A stretch of DNA of 64,000 nucleotides from Caballeronia sordidicola (GCF_001544455.2 NZ_FCOC02000006.1:213845-277844); one strand, 5' to 3'; shown: positions 27,863 to 36,992, numbered from the stretch's first letter. Numbers and translations: made by a program. The notes: a model not told the origin generated them from the sequence alone.

Positions 27863-28245
27863 GAGGGTTCTCCCGTTTGATCCGCCGCGTCATCGAGCGA
27901 CTGGCGCAGCAGCGCCATGCCCTTGTCGACATCGAGCGCCGTGCGGATCCCTTTCAGCGACATCCCGAGCTCGACCAGCGTGATCGCCACGGCCGGCCGC
28001 ATGCCCACCAGTACCGTGGCTGCGTCGAGCACGCGCGCCATGGCGGCGATGTGTCCGAGCGTCCGGCCAATGAACGAGTCGACAATCTCGAGCGCCGAGA
28101 TATCGATCAGTACGCCCCGCGCGCGCGTCTGCTCTATGCGCGAAGTCAGGTCGTCCTGAAGATTCAATACCAGCTCGTCATGGAGTTCGACCTGGATCGA
28201 TACAAGCAGAAAATCGCCAAGCTTCAGAACCGGAATTTGCTCCAT
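27859..28245 (-). CDS. rsbS: RsbS-like STAS-domain stressosome scaffold protein
   Basis: 128 residues, a lone STAS domain. The phospho-acceptor segment LEIVDSFIGRTL places Ser57 where RsbS of Bacillus has Ser59, the RsbT target. GMRPAVAITLVELG is the following conserved helix. It starts 2 bases after the RsbR gene ends and runs into rsbT. RsbS and RsbR together build the stressosome core (established for the family). Confidence 0.9.
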   Translation of the reverse strand: MEQIPVLKLGDFLLVSIQVELHDELVLNLQDDLTSRIEQTRARGVLIDISALEIVDSFIGRTLGHIAAMARVLDAATVLVGMRPAVAITLVELGMSLKGIRTALDVDKGMALLRQSLDDAADQTGEPS

Positions 28246-28247
28246 AC

Positions 28248-29114
28248 CTATTCGCCCGTTCTGGCGCTGCCGAGCTTGCTTACTGTCAAGCCGACCCGGC
28301 GCAGCGCGATCTTCAGCGCTTCAGCTAGCGTGGCTTTGGTCACGACGTCCCCCAGATCCACGCCCAGATGTACGATCGTTTGTGCAATTTGCGGGCGGAT
28401 GCCGCTGATGATGCACTCGGCGCCCATCAGGCGAGCGGCCGCGACGGTCTTGAGCAAATGCTGCGCGACCAGTGTGTCGACGGTCGGCACGCCAGTGATG
28501 TCGATGATCGCGATCGCGGCTTCGTTTTCCACTATTGAATCAAGCAGGCTCTCCATGACGACCTGAGTGCGTTCGCTGTCGAGCGTGCCAATAAGCGGAA
28601 GCGCGACGATTGAATCCCACAGCTTGACGACCGGTGTGGTGAGGTCGAGCAGTTCCTGCTGCTGCCGTTCTATGATTTGCTGGCGGCTTTTCTGGTACTC
28701 GGACACGGTGACCAGGCCGAGCTTGTCCAGCACTTGCGTCAGTTTCCAGAATTCCGAGTTGAGACTGTCCGCGTCCGCTCCGGATTGGCGAAGACCCTCG
28801 AACAACGGCTTCTTAAGCGAAAAAACGAAGGTTGCAGTTTCTTCCGGAGAGAAACCCTGCACGACGCGCTCGCGCGATAACTTCGCCAGGTGACTCCGCA
28901 CGTCGTTCCACTCAGCCCCGGTCATTTCCTCGTCGTAGTCATTTTTGACCGCGTTCGCGAATATCGACAAAAATGCGCGCGAAGCTTCCTTGACGTCAGC
29001 CTCCGACAGCAGGTCCTGCCGCGCACCACCCGAAAGTTGCTCGGCGATCCACGTTGTAAGTATTTTTGCTTCGTCTTTGACTAAAACTTCGCTTAAACCA
29101 GCGCGCTTGCTCAA
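28248..29114 (-). CDS. rsbR: RsbR-like stressosome sensor protein (RsbRD_N-STAS)
   Basis: 288 residues from a TTG at 29114, chosen because AGGAG lies 6 bases upstream and no ATG is nearby. The N-terminal 1-140 is all-helical, of the RsbRD N-terminal sensory type. A linker helix rich in Gln (QQIIERQQQEL) leads to a STAS domain from about 158 to 272. Thr214 in VPTVDTLVAQHL matches the RsbT-phosphorylated Thr205 of Bacillus RsbRA. First gene of the operon, so the signal input of the stressosome. The input signal is unknown. Confidence 0.88.
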   Translation of the reverse strand: MSKRAGLSEVLVKDEAKILTTWIAEQLSGGARQDLLSEADVKEASRAFLSIFANAVKNDYDEEMTGAEWNDVRSHLAKLSRERVVQGFSPEETATFVFSLKKPLFEGLRQSGADADSLNSEFWKLTQVLDKLGLVTVSEYQKSRQQIIERQQQELLDLTTPVVKLWDSIVALPLIGTLDSERTQVVMESLLDSIVENEAAIAIIDITGVPTVDTLVAQHLLKTVAAARLMGAECIISGIRPQIAQTIVHLGVDLGDVVTKATLAEALKIALRRVGLTVSKLGSARTGE

Positions 29115-29580
29115 GTGTTTCTCCTAATCGCTATTCACGGATGTTTTGCGGCATGTGATTATATGGGACAATCTCAAAAATCCCGATTCGGACCCAGGAT
29201 CTTTCGTGTTGTAACGGCCTGGTTCAATTCAGCGCGTTCCTGGCGCTTCGATTCGCGGGACGACGATTCTCCGGTCTTGCATCGCGCCAGACCTGCTAGA
29301 TCCGCTGGACCGGTCATCAGGCCAGTTCGCGACTTTGAGCGACTTCATTGCGCTCGCCTTGGCCGCTCTCTCATTTCCGCGAGAATCGCGATCTTGCTCG
29401 TCTTGCAACTTGCGTGGCCGGTTCGCACTTTACAAACATCGCCTGTATTACCCTTGTTGCCCGATGACGCAGCGCGCCGGCAATTGACGTGTGCATGCCC
29501 TATACTACTTTTCCAACTATTGTCCACCCGGCAACATTTCTTTCGCTTTGTTTCCAACCGCTGCAAGTGCGTCCACGAAT
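29115..29580. other. divergent intergenic region between stressosome operon and hybrid kinase
   Basis: 466 bases holding the leftward promoter of the Rsb operon and the rightward promoter of the kinase gene. A 181-codon open frame runs across it (29115-29660) but has no recognisable similarity and overlaps the kinase start, so I do not call it. Nothing else seen. Confidence 0.45.
29158..29163 (-). promoter_or_regulatory. candidate -10 element of the stressosome operon
   Basis: Consensus TATAAT on the minus strand, about 44 bases upstream of the TTG start of rsbR. The matching -35 region 17 bases upstream (TCGGGA) is weak, so recognition may need an activator. Confidence 0.4.
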
Positions 29581-31965
29581 ATGACCTTAAATACCAGCGG
29601 CAGCCTCGGCGATGTCAACAGCGAACATCGCTACGAACTGCTCGTGACGAGCGTCAGTGACTATGCAATCTATATGCTGGATCCAACCGGCCACGTGGTC
29701 AGCTGGAATACGGGCGCGCGGCGGTTCAAGGGGTACGAGAAGGACGAGATCCTCGGGCAACACTTCTCGGTCTTCTATACGGAAGAGGACCGGGTCGCGG
29801 GAAAGCCGGCACTCGCGCTCAGCACAGCGCAGGCCGACGGGAGATTCGAGGGTGAGGGATGGCGTGTGCGTAAAGACGGCTCACGCTTTTGGGCTAGTGT
29901 CGTCGTTGACCGGATTATCGACGCGACGGGTACGTTTGTCGGCTTCGCCAAGATTACCCGGGACATTACCGAACGCAAGGCGGCCCACGAGGCGTTGCGC
30001 GTGAGCGAGGAACAGTTCCGGCTGCTCGTTCAGGGCGTGACCGACTATGCCATCTACATGCTTTCCCCAACCGGCGAGGTCACGAACTGGAACGCAGGCG
30101 CGGCGCGCATCAAAGGCTATACGGACAAGGAAGTTATCGGCACGCATTTCGAGCGGTTTTATACAGAGGCCGACCGCGCCAGCGGATTGCCGGCCCGCGC
30201 ACTCGCCGCGGCCAAGCGAGACGGCCGGTTCGAACATGAGGGCTGGCGCGTACGGAAGGACGGGAGCACCTTTTGGGCGCATGCTGTCGTTGACATCATC
30301 CGCGATGGAACCGGCCGGCACATCGGGTTCGCCAAGGTCACGCGCGATATCACCGAGCGCAAGCATGCGGCCGAAGCTTTGGAACGCGCCAATGCGGCAT
30401 TGGCCCAGTCGCAGAAAATGGAAGCGATCGGACGCCTTACAGGCGGTGTCGCACACGATTTCAACAACCTCTTGCAGGTGATCAGCGGAAATTTGCAACT
30501 CCTCGCGCAAGACGTTGCGGGAATGGGCAGACCCGAGCAGCGCGTGCGCAACGCACTGGCGGGCGTGACACGCGGCGCCAAGCTCGCTGCCCAACTGCTG
30601 GCTTTCGGCCGGCGCCAGCCGCTCGCGCCAAAGGTGGTGAACCTTGGCCGCTTCATACGCAATCTCGACGACATGTTCAGACGCGCCCTCGGTGACGGCA
30701 TACAGGTGGAGACCGTTGTTTCGGGGGGATTGTGGAATACGTTTGTCGATCCGTATCAAGTGGAACACGCCATCTTGAATCTCGCGATCAACGGACGTGA
30801 CGCAATGCAGGGACATGGGCGCCTGACCATCGAGGCGGGCAACGCCGCGCTGGACGACAATTATGTCCGGAGCAACCCCGGCGCGGAGACGGGCCAGTAC
30901 GTGATGGTCGCGGTCACCGATACGGGTTCGGGCATAGCGCCGGACTTGATGGAACGGGTGCTCGAACCTTTCTTCACGACCAAGCCGGAAGGTCAGGGCA
31001 CGGGCCTCGGATTGAGCATGGTATATGGCTTCGTCAAGCAATCGGGCGGCCATCTCAAGCTTTATAGCGAAGTGGGTCACGGCACAACGGTGCGAATCTA
31101 CCTGCCGCGGGCCCTGCAGGAAGAAGACACCGTCGTCGAGATAGACGCAGGGCCGGTCACCGGCGGCAGCGAAACGATCCTTGTTGCGGAAGACGACGAG
31201 GACGTGCGCCGCACGGTCGTGGAACTCTTGTCCAATCTCGGCTACCGGATACTCCTAGCCAAGGACGCAATGAGCGCGCTGGCGATCATCGAGAGTGGCG
31301 TGCCTATCGATCTGCTGTTCACCGACGTGGTCATGCCGGGCAGCTTGAGCAGTCCGGAGCTGGCACGCAAGGCTCGTGAGCGGCTTCCAAGTATTGGCGT
31401 CCTCTTCACGTCCGGCTACACGCAAAACGCGATAGTGCATGGGGGCAAGCTCGACCCGGGCGTCGAGTTGCTGAGCAAGCCCTATTCGCGTGAAGCGCTA
31501 GCCCGCAAGATTCGTCATGTGCTGCGCAACCAGGAGCAACGCGAGGCGGCGGCTGCGGCGCTCTCTGCGGCTAAACCTGCAACCGCCCATTTGCCCGCGG
31601 CGTTCGCCTCGCAGCAGGTACTGCTCGTAGAAGACGACGATCTGGTGCGCGCCGGAACGATAGAAATGTTGAACCGTCTTGGAATCGCTCCCTTGCAAGC
31701 TGCCAACGGCGCCGCGGCAATGAGCGTCCTGGAAGCACAACCAGTCGACGTGCTGATTGTCGACATCGGATTGCCGGATATTTCCGGTATTGACCTGGCG
31801 ATCAACGCCAGCAGCCGCTTCCGCCAGTTGCGCATTGTCGTCGCGTCCGGGTACGACATTGTCCTGAGCCCGGAACAGCGCACGATGCTGCCAACGGCTC
31901 GCATTCTGCGAAAGCCCTATGACGCGCTGGATCTGTCGCGTGTCCTGGGTTCGCATTCCGACTGA
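29581..31965 (+). CDS. PAS-PAS hybrid sensor histidine kinase with two receiver domains
   Basis: 794 residues from ATG 29581; an upstream in-frame ATG at 29491 would add 30 unconserved residues. Two closely similar PAS domains (about 17-132 and 146-262) share DYAIYML, WN-GA-R-KGY and GRFE-EGWRVRKDGS. HisKA follows with phospho-His292 in GGVAHDFNN, then an ATPase domain (Asn400 and Asn404, DTGSGI, GTGLGLS). Receiver 1 (532-650) has phospho-acceptor Asp582, receiver 2 (678-794) Asp728. No transmembrane segment is seen, so it is a soluble sensor. No separate response regulator lies nearby; output may go through a phosphorelay elsewhere. It is transcribed away from the stressosome operon. Confidence 0.9.
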   Translation: MTLNTSGSLGDVNSEHRYELLVTSVSDYAIYMLDPTGHVVSWNTGARRFKGYEKDEILGQHFSVFYTEEDRVAGKPALALSTAQADGRFEGEGWRVRKDGSRFWASVVVDRIIDATGTFVGFAKITRDITERKAAHEALRVSEEQFRLLVQGVTDYAIYMLSPTGEVTNWNAGAARIKGYTDKEVIGTHFERFYTEADRASGLPARALAAAKRDGRFEHEGWRVRKDGSTFWAHAVVDIIRDGTGRHIGFAKVTRDITERKHAAEALERANAALAQSQKMEAIGRLTGGVAHDFNNLLQVISGNLQLLAQDVAGMGRPEQRVRNALAGVTRGAKLAAQLLAFGRRQPLAPKVVNLGRFIRNLDDMFRRALGDGIQVETVVSGGLWNTFVDPYQVEHAILNLAINGRDAMQGHGRLTIEAGNAALDDNYVRSNPGAETGQYVMVAVTDTGSGIAPDLMERVLEPFFTTKPEGQGTGLGLSMVYGFVKQSGGHLKLYSEVGHGTTVRIYLPRALQEEDTVVEIDAGPVTGGSETILVAEDDEDVRRTVVELLSNLGYRILLAKDAMSALAIIESGVPIDLLFTDVVMPGSLSSPELARKARERLPSIGVLFTSGYTQNAIVHGGKLDPGVELLSKPYSREALARKIRHVLRNQEQREAAAAALSAAKPATAHLPAAFASQQVLLVEDDDLVRAGTIEMLNRLGIAPLQAANGAAAMSVLEAQPVDVLIVDIGLPDISGIDLAINASSRFRQLRIVVASGYDIVLSPEQRTMLPTARILRKPYDALDLSRVLGSHSD

Positions 31966-32014
31966 AAAATCGGAATTGGCCCGGGCGCCGGTCCAGCGGT
32001 GTCGCATTGACTCG

Positions 32015-32042
32015 AGCGCGATTCAACGGACTCGCGCTTTTT
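32015..32042 (+). terminator. rho-independent terminator of the hybrid kinase gene
   Basis: Perfect 7-bp stem AGCGCGA (32015-32021) and TCGCGCT (32032-32038) with a 10-base loop, followed by TTTTT to 32042. It lies 50 bases after the kinase stop codon and before the convergent transporter gene. Confidence 0.75.
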
Positions 32043-32048
32043 CCACAG

Positions 32049-33566
32049 TTACATTGTCCGCGGCACGAATTCGAGCGTACCGGCGAGCACGGTCAGAAGA
32101 ATCAAGACGAGCGGCACATGGACGATCAACTGCGTGAACGTGAATCCCACGATATCCCGCGCGCGCAATCCGAGCACGCCGAGCAGCGGCAGCATCCAGA
32201 ACGGATTGATCAGGTTCGGCAATGCCTCGGCCGCGTTGTACACCTGCACGGCCCAGCCAAGATGCACGCGCAGGTCGCTCGCCGCCTGCATCACATACGG
32301 CGCTTCAATAATCCACTTGCCGCCGCCCGACGGCACGAAAAATCCCAGGATGGCGGAGTACGCGCCCATTACGGCCGGAAACGACATGTGCGACGACACT
32401 GAAACAAAGAACGCCGCGAGCACATGCGAAAGCGCCTCGCCGCCGGGGGCCGCCGCCTTCGTCAGCATGAACGCGATACCGCCGTATAACGGAAACTGGA
32501 TCAGCACGCCCGCCACCGAAGGCACCGACGCTTTCACCGCCTGCAGGAACCGATACGGCCGCCAGTGCAGCAACATGCCGAGCATCAGGAACAGGAAGTT
32601 GTAGGTGTTGAGGTTCGAGATGGCGAGGAGCGGGTCCTTGCTCGAGAATTCATGAACGAGCCATCCAGCACCCAGCGCCACCAGTACGATGGTCAGCAGC
32701 GGACTGTGTTCGAGCCAGTCGCCCGGACGTTGGGCGCGTGCGGCTTGCATGGGCGCTTCGGACAGGTCCACGCCCAGATCCGCCGCGCTCACCACGCGTT
32801 CGTCGCGCGGCGACGAGAACCACGCAATGGCGAGCGAGACGACCGCGAGCGCCGCGGCCATGAGCATCGATTGCGGCAGGAAAATGGTCTGCGAGAAGGG
32901 CAGCACGCCCGTGATGTCGCTGATCGCCTTGGGCAGGCTCGCCGGATTCGCCTGCAGTTGCGCGGCGGCCGAACTCAGGCCGAGCGCCCAGGTTGCGCCC
33001 ATGCCGAGATACGCCGCTGCGCCGGCCGCGCGATAGTCCATGGCGAGATCGCCGCGGCGTGCCAGCGCCCGCGCGAGCAGGCCGCTGAAGATCAGGCTGA
33101 TCGCCCAGTTGAACATCGACAGGACAATGCTGACCAGCGCGACGAACGTGATCGCGGCGCGCCCCGAGCGCGGCAGGCGGGTAAGCATCGCGATGAGTCT
33201 CGACGCCGGCGTGGAAACGGCGACCACGTAGCCGGTAATCGCGATCATCGCCATTTGCATGGTGAAGGGAATCAGGCTCCAGAAACCATCGCCGAACGTC
33301 TGCGCAACCTGGGTTGCAGGCGCGCCGATGGCGAGTGCCCCGAGCGCCACGGCGGCTACCGCGATGGCCGCGAAAACGTAGGCATCGGGGAACCAGCGTT
33401 CCGACCAGCGCGCAACAGCAATGGCAACGCGTTCAAGGAAGCCGCTCCCGGAGGGCGGCGCGGTTCTTTCGAGCGTGGTCGTGTTTTTCATGGGTTCTCG
33501 CTTGGGCGTGGTAGTGGTAGTAATCGTGGAAATGGCGTCATGGGATTTCGAGGCGTGCTCATGCAT
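32049..33566 (-). CDS. atoE: AtoE-family short-chain fatty acid transporter
   Basis: 505 residues with about 12 hydrophobic segments after a polar N-terminus. ERWFPDAYVFA, FGDGFWSLIPFTMQMAMI, NWAISLIFSG and the C-terminal PSGGGKWIIEAPYVM are characteristic of the SCFA transporter family (AtoE), which takes up acetoacetate and short-chain fatty acids. The ATG at 33566 overlaps the stop of the molybdo-enzyme gene by 8 bases; the first 25 residues are Thr-rich and unusual, so the ATG at 33491 is an alternative start. The tight coupling suggests that the imported acid is the substrate or product of the enzyme encoded upstream (inference). Confidence 0.88.
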   Translation of the reverse strand: MHEHASKSHDAISTITTTTTPKREPMKNTTTLERTAPPSGSGFLERVAIAVARWSERWFPDAYVFAAIAVAAVALGALAIGAPATQVAQTFGDGFWSLIPFTMQMAMIAITGYVVAVSTPASRLIAMLTRLPRSGRAAITFVALVSIVLSMFNWAISLIFSGLLARALARRGDLAMDYRAAGAAAYLGMGATWALGLSSAAAQLQANPASLPKAISDITGVLPFSQTIFLPQSMLMAAALAVVSLAIAWFSSPRDERVVSAADLGVDLSEAPMQAARAQRPGDWLEHSPLLTIVLVALGAGWLVHEFSSKDPLLAISNLNTYNFLFLMLGMLLHWRPYRFLQAVKASVPSVAGVLIQFPLYGGIAFMLTKAAAPGGEALSHVLAAFFVSVSSHMSFPAVMGAYSAILGFFVPSGGGKWIIEAPYVMQAASDLRVHLGWAVQVYNAAEALPNLINPFWMLPLLGVLGLRARDIVGFTFTQLIVHVPLVLILLTVLAGTLEFVPRTM

Positions 33567-36500
33567 CGATTTCCAGATCGGAAACGGGAATGGCCTGGCA
33601 ACCGAGCAACATGCCGGGTTCGTCAGGCGCTTCGCCGTTAAGGTGCGCCGCGTCGCCCTTGATCAGGCGAACGGCGCAGCTTTCGCATTGCCCGACGCGG
33701 CAACCGCTTGGCATCGCGATGCCCAGTTTTTCGGCAAACTCCAGCAGCGTTCCGGATACCGGCTGCCACTGCGCCACGCGGCCGCTGCGTCGAAACGTGA
33801 CGGTATGCGTGCGCTCACCTGCGGGAAGGGCACGCGGCGGCGAGCGGAACTCCTCGTGGAATATGTCGAAGCCCGGCATGCCACGCGCAATAAGGCCGGT
33901 GCGCACGGCGTGCATCATTGGCGCGGGTCCGCACATGTAGACGCGCGCGCGCAGCCTGATGTGCTCGTCGGTCACCACGGCGTCGGTGATCCGTGCGCCG
34001 CCGTAGTAATCAATGACGTCCAGTTGCGGCAGTTCGGCGCGCAATGCCGCAAGGCGCGCCTTGAACGCATGTGTCGCGCTGCCCCGGTTTGCGTAATGCA
34101 ATTCGATTTTCGGCGGCGCCGCGTCCATCAATACAAGTGTTTCGAGCTGGCTGATGAAAGGCGTAATGCCGATCCCGCCCGCGATCAGCACGACCGGTTG
34201 TGGCGACTGCAGGGGCAAGGTGAAGCGGCCGGCGGGCGCACGCAATTCCACCTGCGCGCCGCGTTCAATGCGCCTGTGCAGATGCGACGAAAGCGCGCCA
34301 TGCCACTCCGCGCCGGTATCGTCAACGCCGCGCTGATGCCTGACCGCGATGCTGTAATGCGTTCGCGACTTTAGCCGCGCAGGCCCCGTCAGCGAATAAG
34401 CGCGTGCAAGCGGCTCCCCGCCATGTCCGGGATCGACGCGGATGGACACATGCTGGCCCGGCTGGAAATCGGGCAAGCCGCCGTGATCGGCGGGCGTGAG
34501 ATCCAGGCCGATGACACCATCGGCGATCGGCTGGGTGTTGCTCACGATGAACGGACGCCATCCGGTCCAGCCACGGCGCGCGATATCAAATAGCGGATCG
34601 CGCGCGATGTCGCAGCGAAACGACCGCAGCGGCACGGAGCCGCTTGTCGGGTCCGCATGGTCCGACGAGATCAGGCCGTTGTAATGGCTGTTGCCCGGTC
34701 CGTCGAGCGTAAAGCCGGGTGCGCCAATCTCGGGACAGGCTTGCCACCAGCCGAATTCCGCGACAACGGTATCCGGTTGCAATGCATCGACCCGGCGTGC
34801 GATGAAGCGCGCGATACCGTTGCGCGTGGTGACGATCACCGGATCACCGTCCGCGATCTGGCGCGCCTGTGCAATGCCCGTGGCGATATCGAGCATGGGC
34901 TGCGGCGAGCGTTTCCTGAGCGACACGAGCGAGCGATGCTGGCTGTGGCAAAAATGGCCGTTCTTCGCCGAGGACAGAACGAAGGGAAAACGGCTTCCCG
35001 CGAGGTTCTCCTCGGCTGGTCTGACGAACCTCGGCAGCGGCGCTTGGCCGTGCCGGTGCAGCAACGCCGAATACAGTTCAACGCGCCCGGTTTCGGTCGC
35101 GAAACCCGTGGTTTCATAATGCTTTTCACGCTCGGGCAAGGGCATGCTGATACCACCGGGCTGCTCGCGAAGCTGCGCGACCGTAACCCCGAGCGGCGCG
35201 AGCATGTGATTCCATCCGGCTTCGAGAGAGCCGTCGAAGAAGTCGCGTTGCATGCCGAGCCGGCAAGCAAGGTCAAAGACAATCTCGTTGTCCGAGCGCG
35301 CTTCGTCTCGTGGCTCGACAAAGCGGCGGCGCAGTTGCACATGCGTTTGCGACGCCGCGTTCAATTCGAAGCCCACGCGCAAGCCCTCGCGTTCCCACGG
35401 CGTGCCGACCGGCAACAGGATGTCGGCGTAGCGTGCCGTGGGTGTTTCGAACAGATCGCAATGCACGTGAAATTCGAGCGCTTCCAGCGCGCGGCGCGCC
35501 GTTGAAATATCGGCCTGCGATGCGAGTGGATTTGCGCCAAAACCGAACATTGCGCGCACCGGATACGGCTCGCCTTCCAGAATGGCGCGATACGTATCGC
35601 GCGCGGTCACCCAGCCGTGCGCGGGCGGCCCCAGCGGACGCTCGGCAAGCCCGAGCGCCTTCTTGCGCTGCTCGGGTGCGAGTTGCGCGAGGTCGCTGAT
35701 CGCATTCACGGGAAGCTTCGGATACAGGCGATTGCCGCCGGTTTTATCGAAGCAACCGGTCAGCGCGTACAAGACGGCCATGGCGCGTTCGGTCTGCGTT
35801 GCGTTGGTATGCTGTCCAACGCCTGACCACGCGTGATACGCAATCCTTTTCGACGACCCGATCAGCCGCGCCGCCGCAATAATGGTCTCAGCCGGAATGC
35901 TCGTGAGTTCCGACACATGCGCGGGCGTATATATCGCGGCTTCGCGCTCGAGCAATTCGAACGCCGGGTGACAGCGAATGCGGCCGTCAGCGGTGTCTAT
36001 ATCGAATGTGCCGCGCAGCGCGCCCTGCGTTCCAGTGCTCAGGCCTGCTGTGCCCCACGTCAGCACGCGGTTATCGGACGCGTTTGCATCCACGTCACGT
36101 TCGCGCAGGAACGCGCCATTGTCCTCGCGCACGAGAACCGGGCCATTGGTCCAGCGCCGCACGAAGGATTCGTCGTATTGGCCGTCCCGGATCAGCAGGT
36201 GGATCAGGCCGAGGGCAAGCGCGGCGTCGGTGCCGGGGCGCACGCGCAGCCATACCTCCGCCTGCTGCGCGAGCCCGGTCGGACGCGGGTCGACCACAAG
36301 CAGCTTCGCGCCGTTGGCGCGGCCGGCGCCCACAGCGTTCGCCTGCGCAAGCCACGCCGCCGCCGGATTGTGGCCCCACAACATGATGAGATCGGCGTGT
36401 TCCATGTCGGGCGTCGGCATGCCGCAGCCAAACGTGAACGCGTGCGCAAAGTCCTTGTGCCAGTTGCAAATCTCCGTGGCATAGCAAATATTCGGACTGC

Positions 36501-36894
36501 CATACAAACGCACGAACCGCTCGATCCAGTCGATGCTGTCCGACAACGGCGTGCCGCTTGGCGTGGTAATGGCGAACACGACGGACTCCGCGCCGCTTTC
36601 GCGCCGGATCGCGCTCAGGCGCTCGCTGACTTCGCTGAGCGCCTCGTCCCACGAAATGCGTTGCCAGCCCGGATCGGCGGCGTGCTTCGGGTTCGTGCGC
36701 CGAAGCGGATATTTCAGACGGTGCGGACTATGGACGAGCTCCGGCGCGGCGCGCCCCTTCATGCACATGGCCGAGCCTGTCGGATGCGACGGATCGGGGC
36801 GTACGCTGACCAGTTGCCCGTCGCGAACTGTATTGAGGGTGCCGCACCGTGAACGGCACAAGGTGCAGTAGCCCGGTGTTTCTATCGATTTCAT
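33559..36894 (-). CDS. molybdopterin oxidoreductase fused to FAD/NAD reductase and 2Fe-2S ferredoxin
   Basis: 1111 residues in three blocks. Residues 1-760: molybdo-bis(MGD) enzyme of the DMSO-reductase superfamily with a [4Fe-4S] motif Cys10-x2-Cys13-x3-Cys17-x26-Cys44, a conserved EICNWHKDF in which Cys143 may ligate Mo, LIMLWGHNP, and a C-terminal molybdopterin-binding domain (about 635-760). Residues about 775-1015: ferredoxin-reductase module with FAD motif RAYSLTG (831-837), NAD motif GGIGITPF (906-913) and CGP (988-990). Residues 1025-1111: plant-type [2Fe-2S] ferredoxin, Cys1065, Cys1070, Cys1073, Cys1099. The single chain could carry electrons between NAD(P)H and Mo. No Tat signal, so cytoplasmic. 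Nitrate reductase is a common label for such proteins but is not shown here. Confidence 0.85.
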   Translation of the reverse strand: MKSIETPGYCTLCRSRCGTLNTVRDGQLVSVRPDPSHPTGSAMCMKGRAAPELVHSPHRLKYPLRRTNPKHAADPGWQRISWDEALSEVSERLSAIRRESGAESVVFAITTPSGTPLSDSIDWIERFVRLYGSPNICYATEICNWHKDFAHAFTFGCGMPTPDMEHADLIMLWGHNPAAAWLAQANAVGAGRANGAKLLVVDPRPTGLAQQAEVWLRVRPGTDAALALGLIHLLIRDGQYDESFVRRWTNGPVLVREDNGAFLRERDVDANASDNRVLTWGTAGLSTGTQGALRGTFDIDTADGRIRCHPAFELLEREAAIYTPAHVSELTSIPAETIIAAARLIGSSKRIAYHAWSGVGQHTNATQTERAMAVLYALTGCFDKTGGNRLYPKLPVNAISDLAQLAPEQRKKALGLAERPLGPPAHGWVTARDTYRAILEGEPYPVRAMFGFGANPLASQADISTARRALEALEFHVHCDLFETPTARYADILLPVGTPWEREGLRVGFELNAASQTHVQLRRRFVEPRDEARSDNEIVFDLACRLGMQRDFFDGSLEAGWNHMLAPLGVTVAQLREQPGGISMPLPEREKHYETTGFATETGRVELYSALLHRHGQAPLPRFVRPAEENLAGSRFPFVLSSAKNGHFCHSQHRSLVSLRKRSPQPMLDIATGIAQARQIADGDPVIVTTRNGIARFIARRVDALQPDTVVAEFGWWQACPEIGAPGFTLDGPGNSHYNGLISSDHADPTSGSVPLRSFRCDIARDPLFDIARRGWTGWRPFIVSNTQPIADGVIGLDLTPADHGGLPDFQPGQHVSIRVDPGHGGEPLARAYSLTGPARLKSRTHYSIAVRHQRGVDDTGAEWHGALSSHLHRRIERGAQVELRAPAGRFTLPLQSPQPVVLIAGGIGITPFISQLETLVLMDAAPPKIELHYANRGSATHAFKARLAALRAELPQLDVIDYYGGARITDAVVTDEHIRLRARVYMCGPAPMMHAVRTGLIARGMPGFDIFHEEFRSPPRALPAGERTHTVTFRRSGRVAQWQPVSGTLLEFAEKLGIAMPSGCRVGQCESCAVRLIKGDAAHLNGEAPDEPGMLLGCQAIPVSDLEIDA

Positions 36895-36940
36895 CGGAGG
36901 GAATGCGTTGACGGGTGCTGAAAATCGATCCTAGGGTGGC

Positions 36941-36962
36941 CAAAATAATATTGATAATTCAA
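36941..36962. promoter_or_regulatory. AT-rich divergent promoter region with TTGA/TCAA inverted pair
   Basis: Between the molybdo-enzyme start (36894) and the LysR start (36993) lies an AT-rich island; TTGATAATTCAA at 36951-36962 has exact 4-bp inverted arms. Likely the region bound by the LysR protein; precise sites unknown. Confidence 0.35.
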
Positions 36963-36992
36963 AATTAAGAACTTGCGATATTGGCAAAATCA

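Noticed and set aside
29115..29660. 181-codon open frame between the stressosome operon and the hybrid kinase
   Set aside because: No similarity to any family I know, no clear ribosome binding site, and it overlaps the kinase start in another frame.
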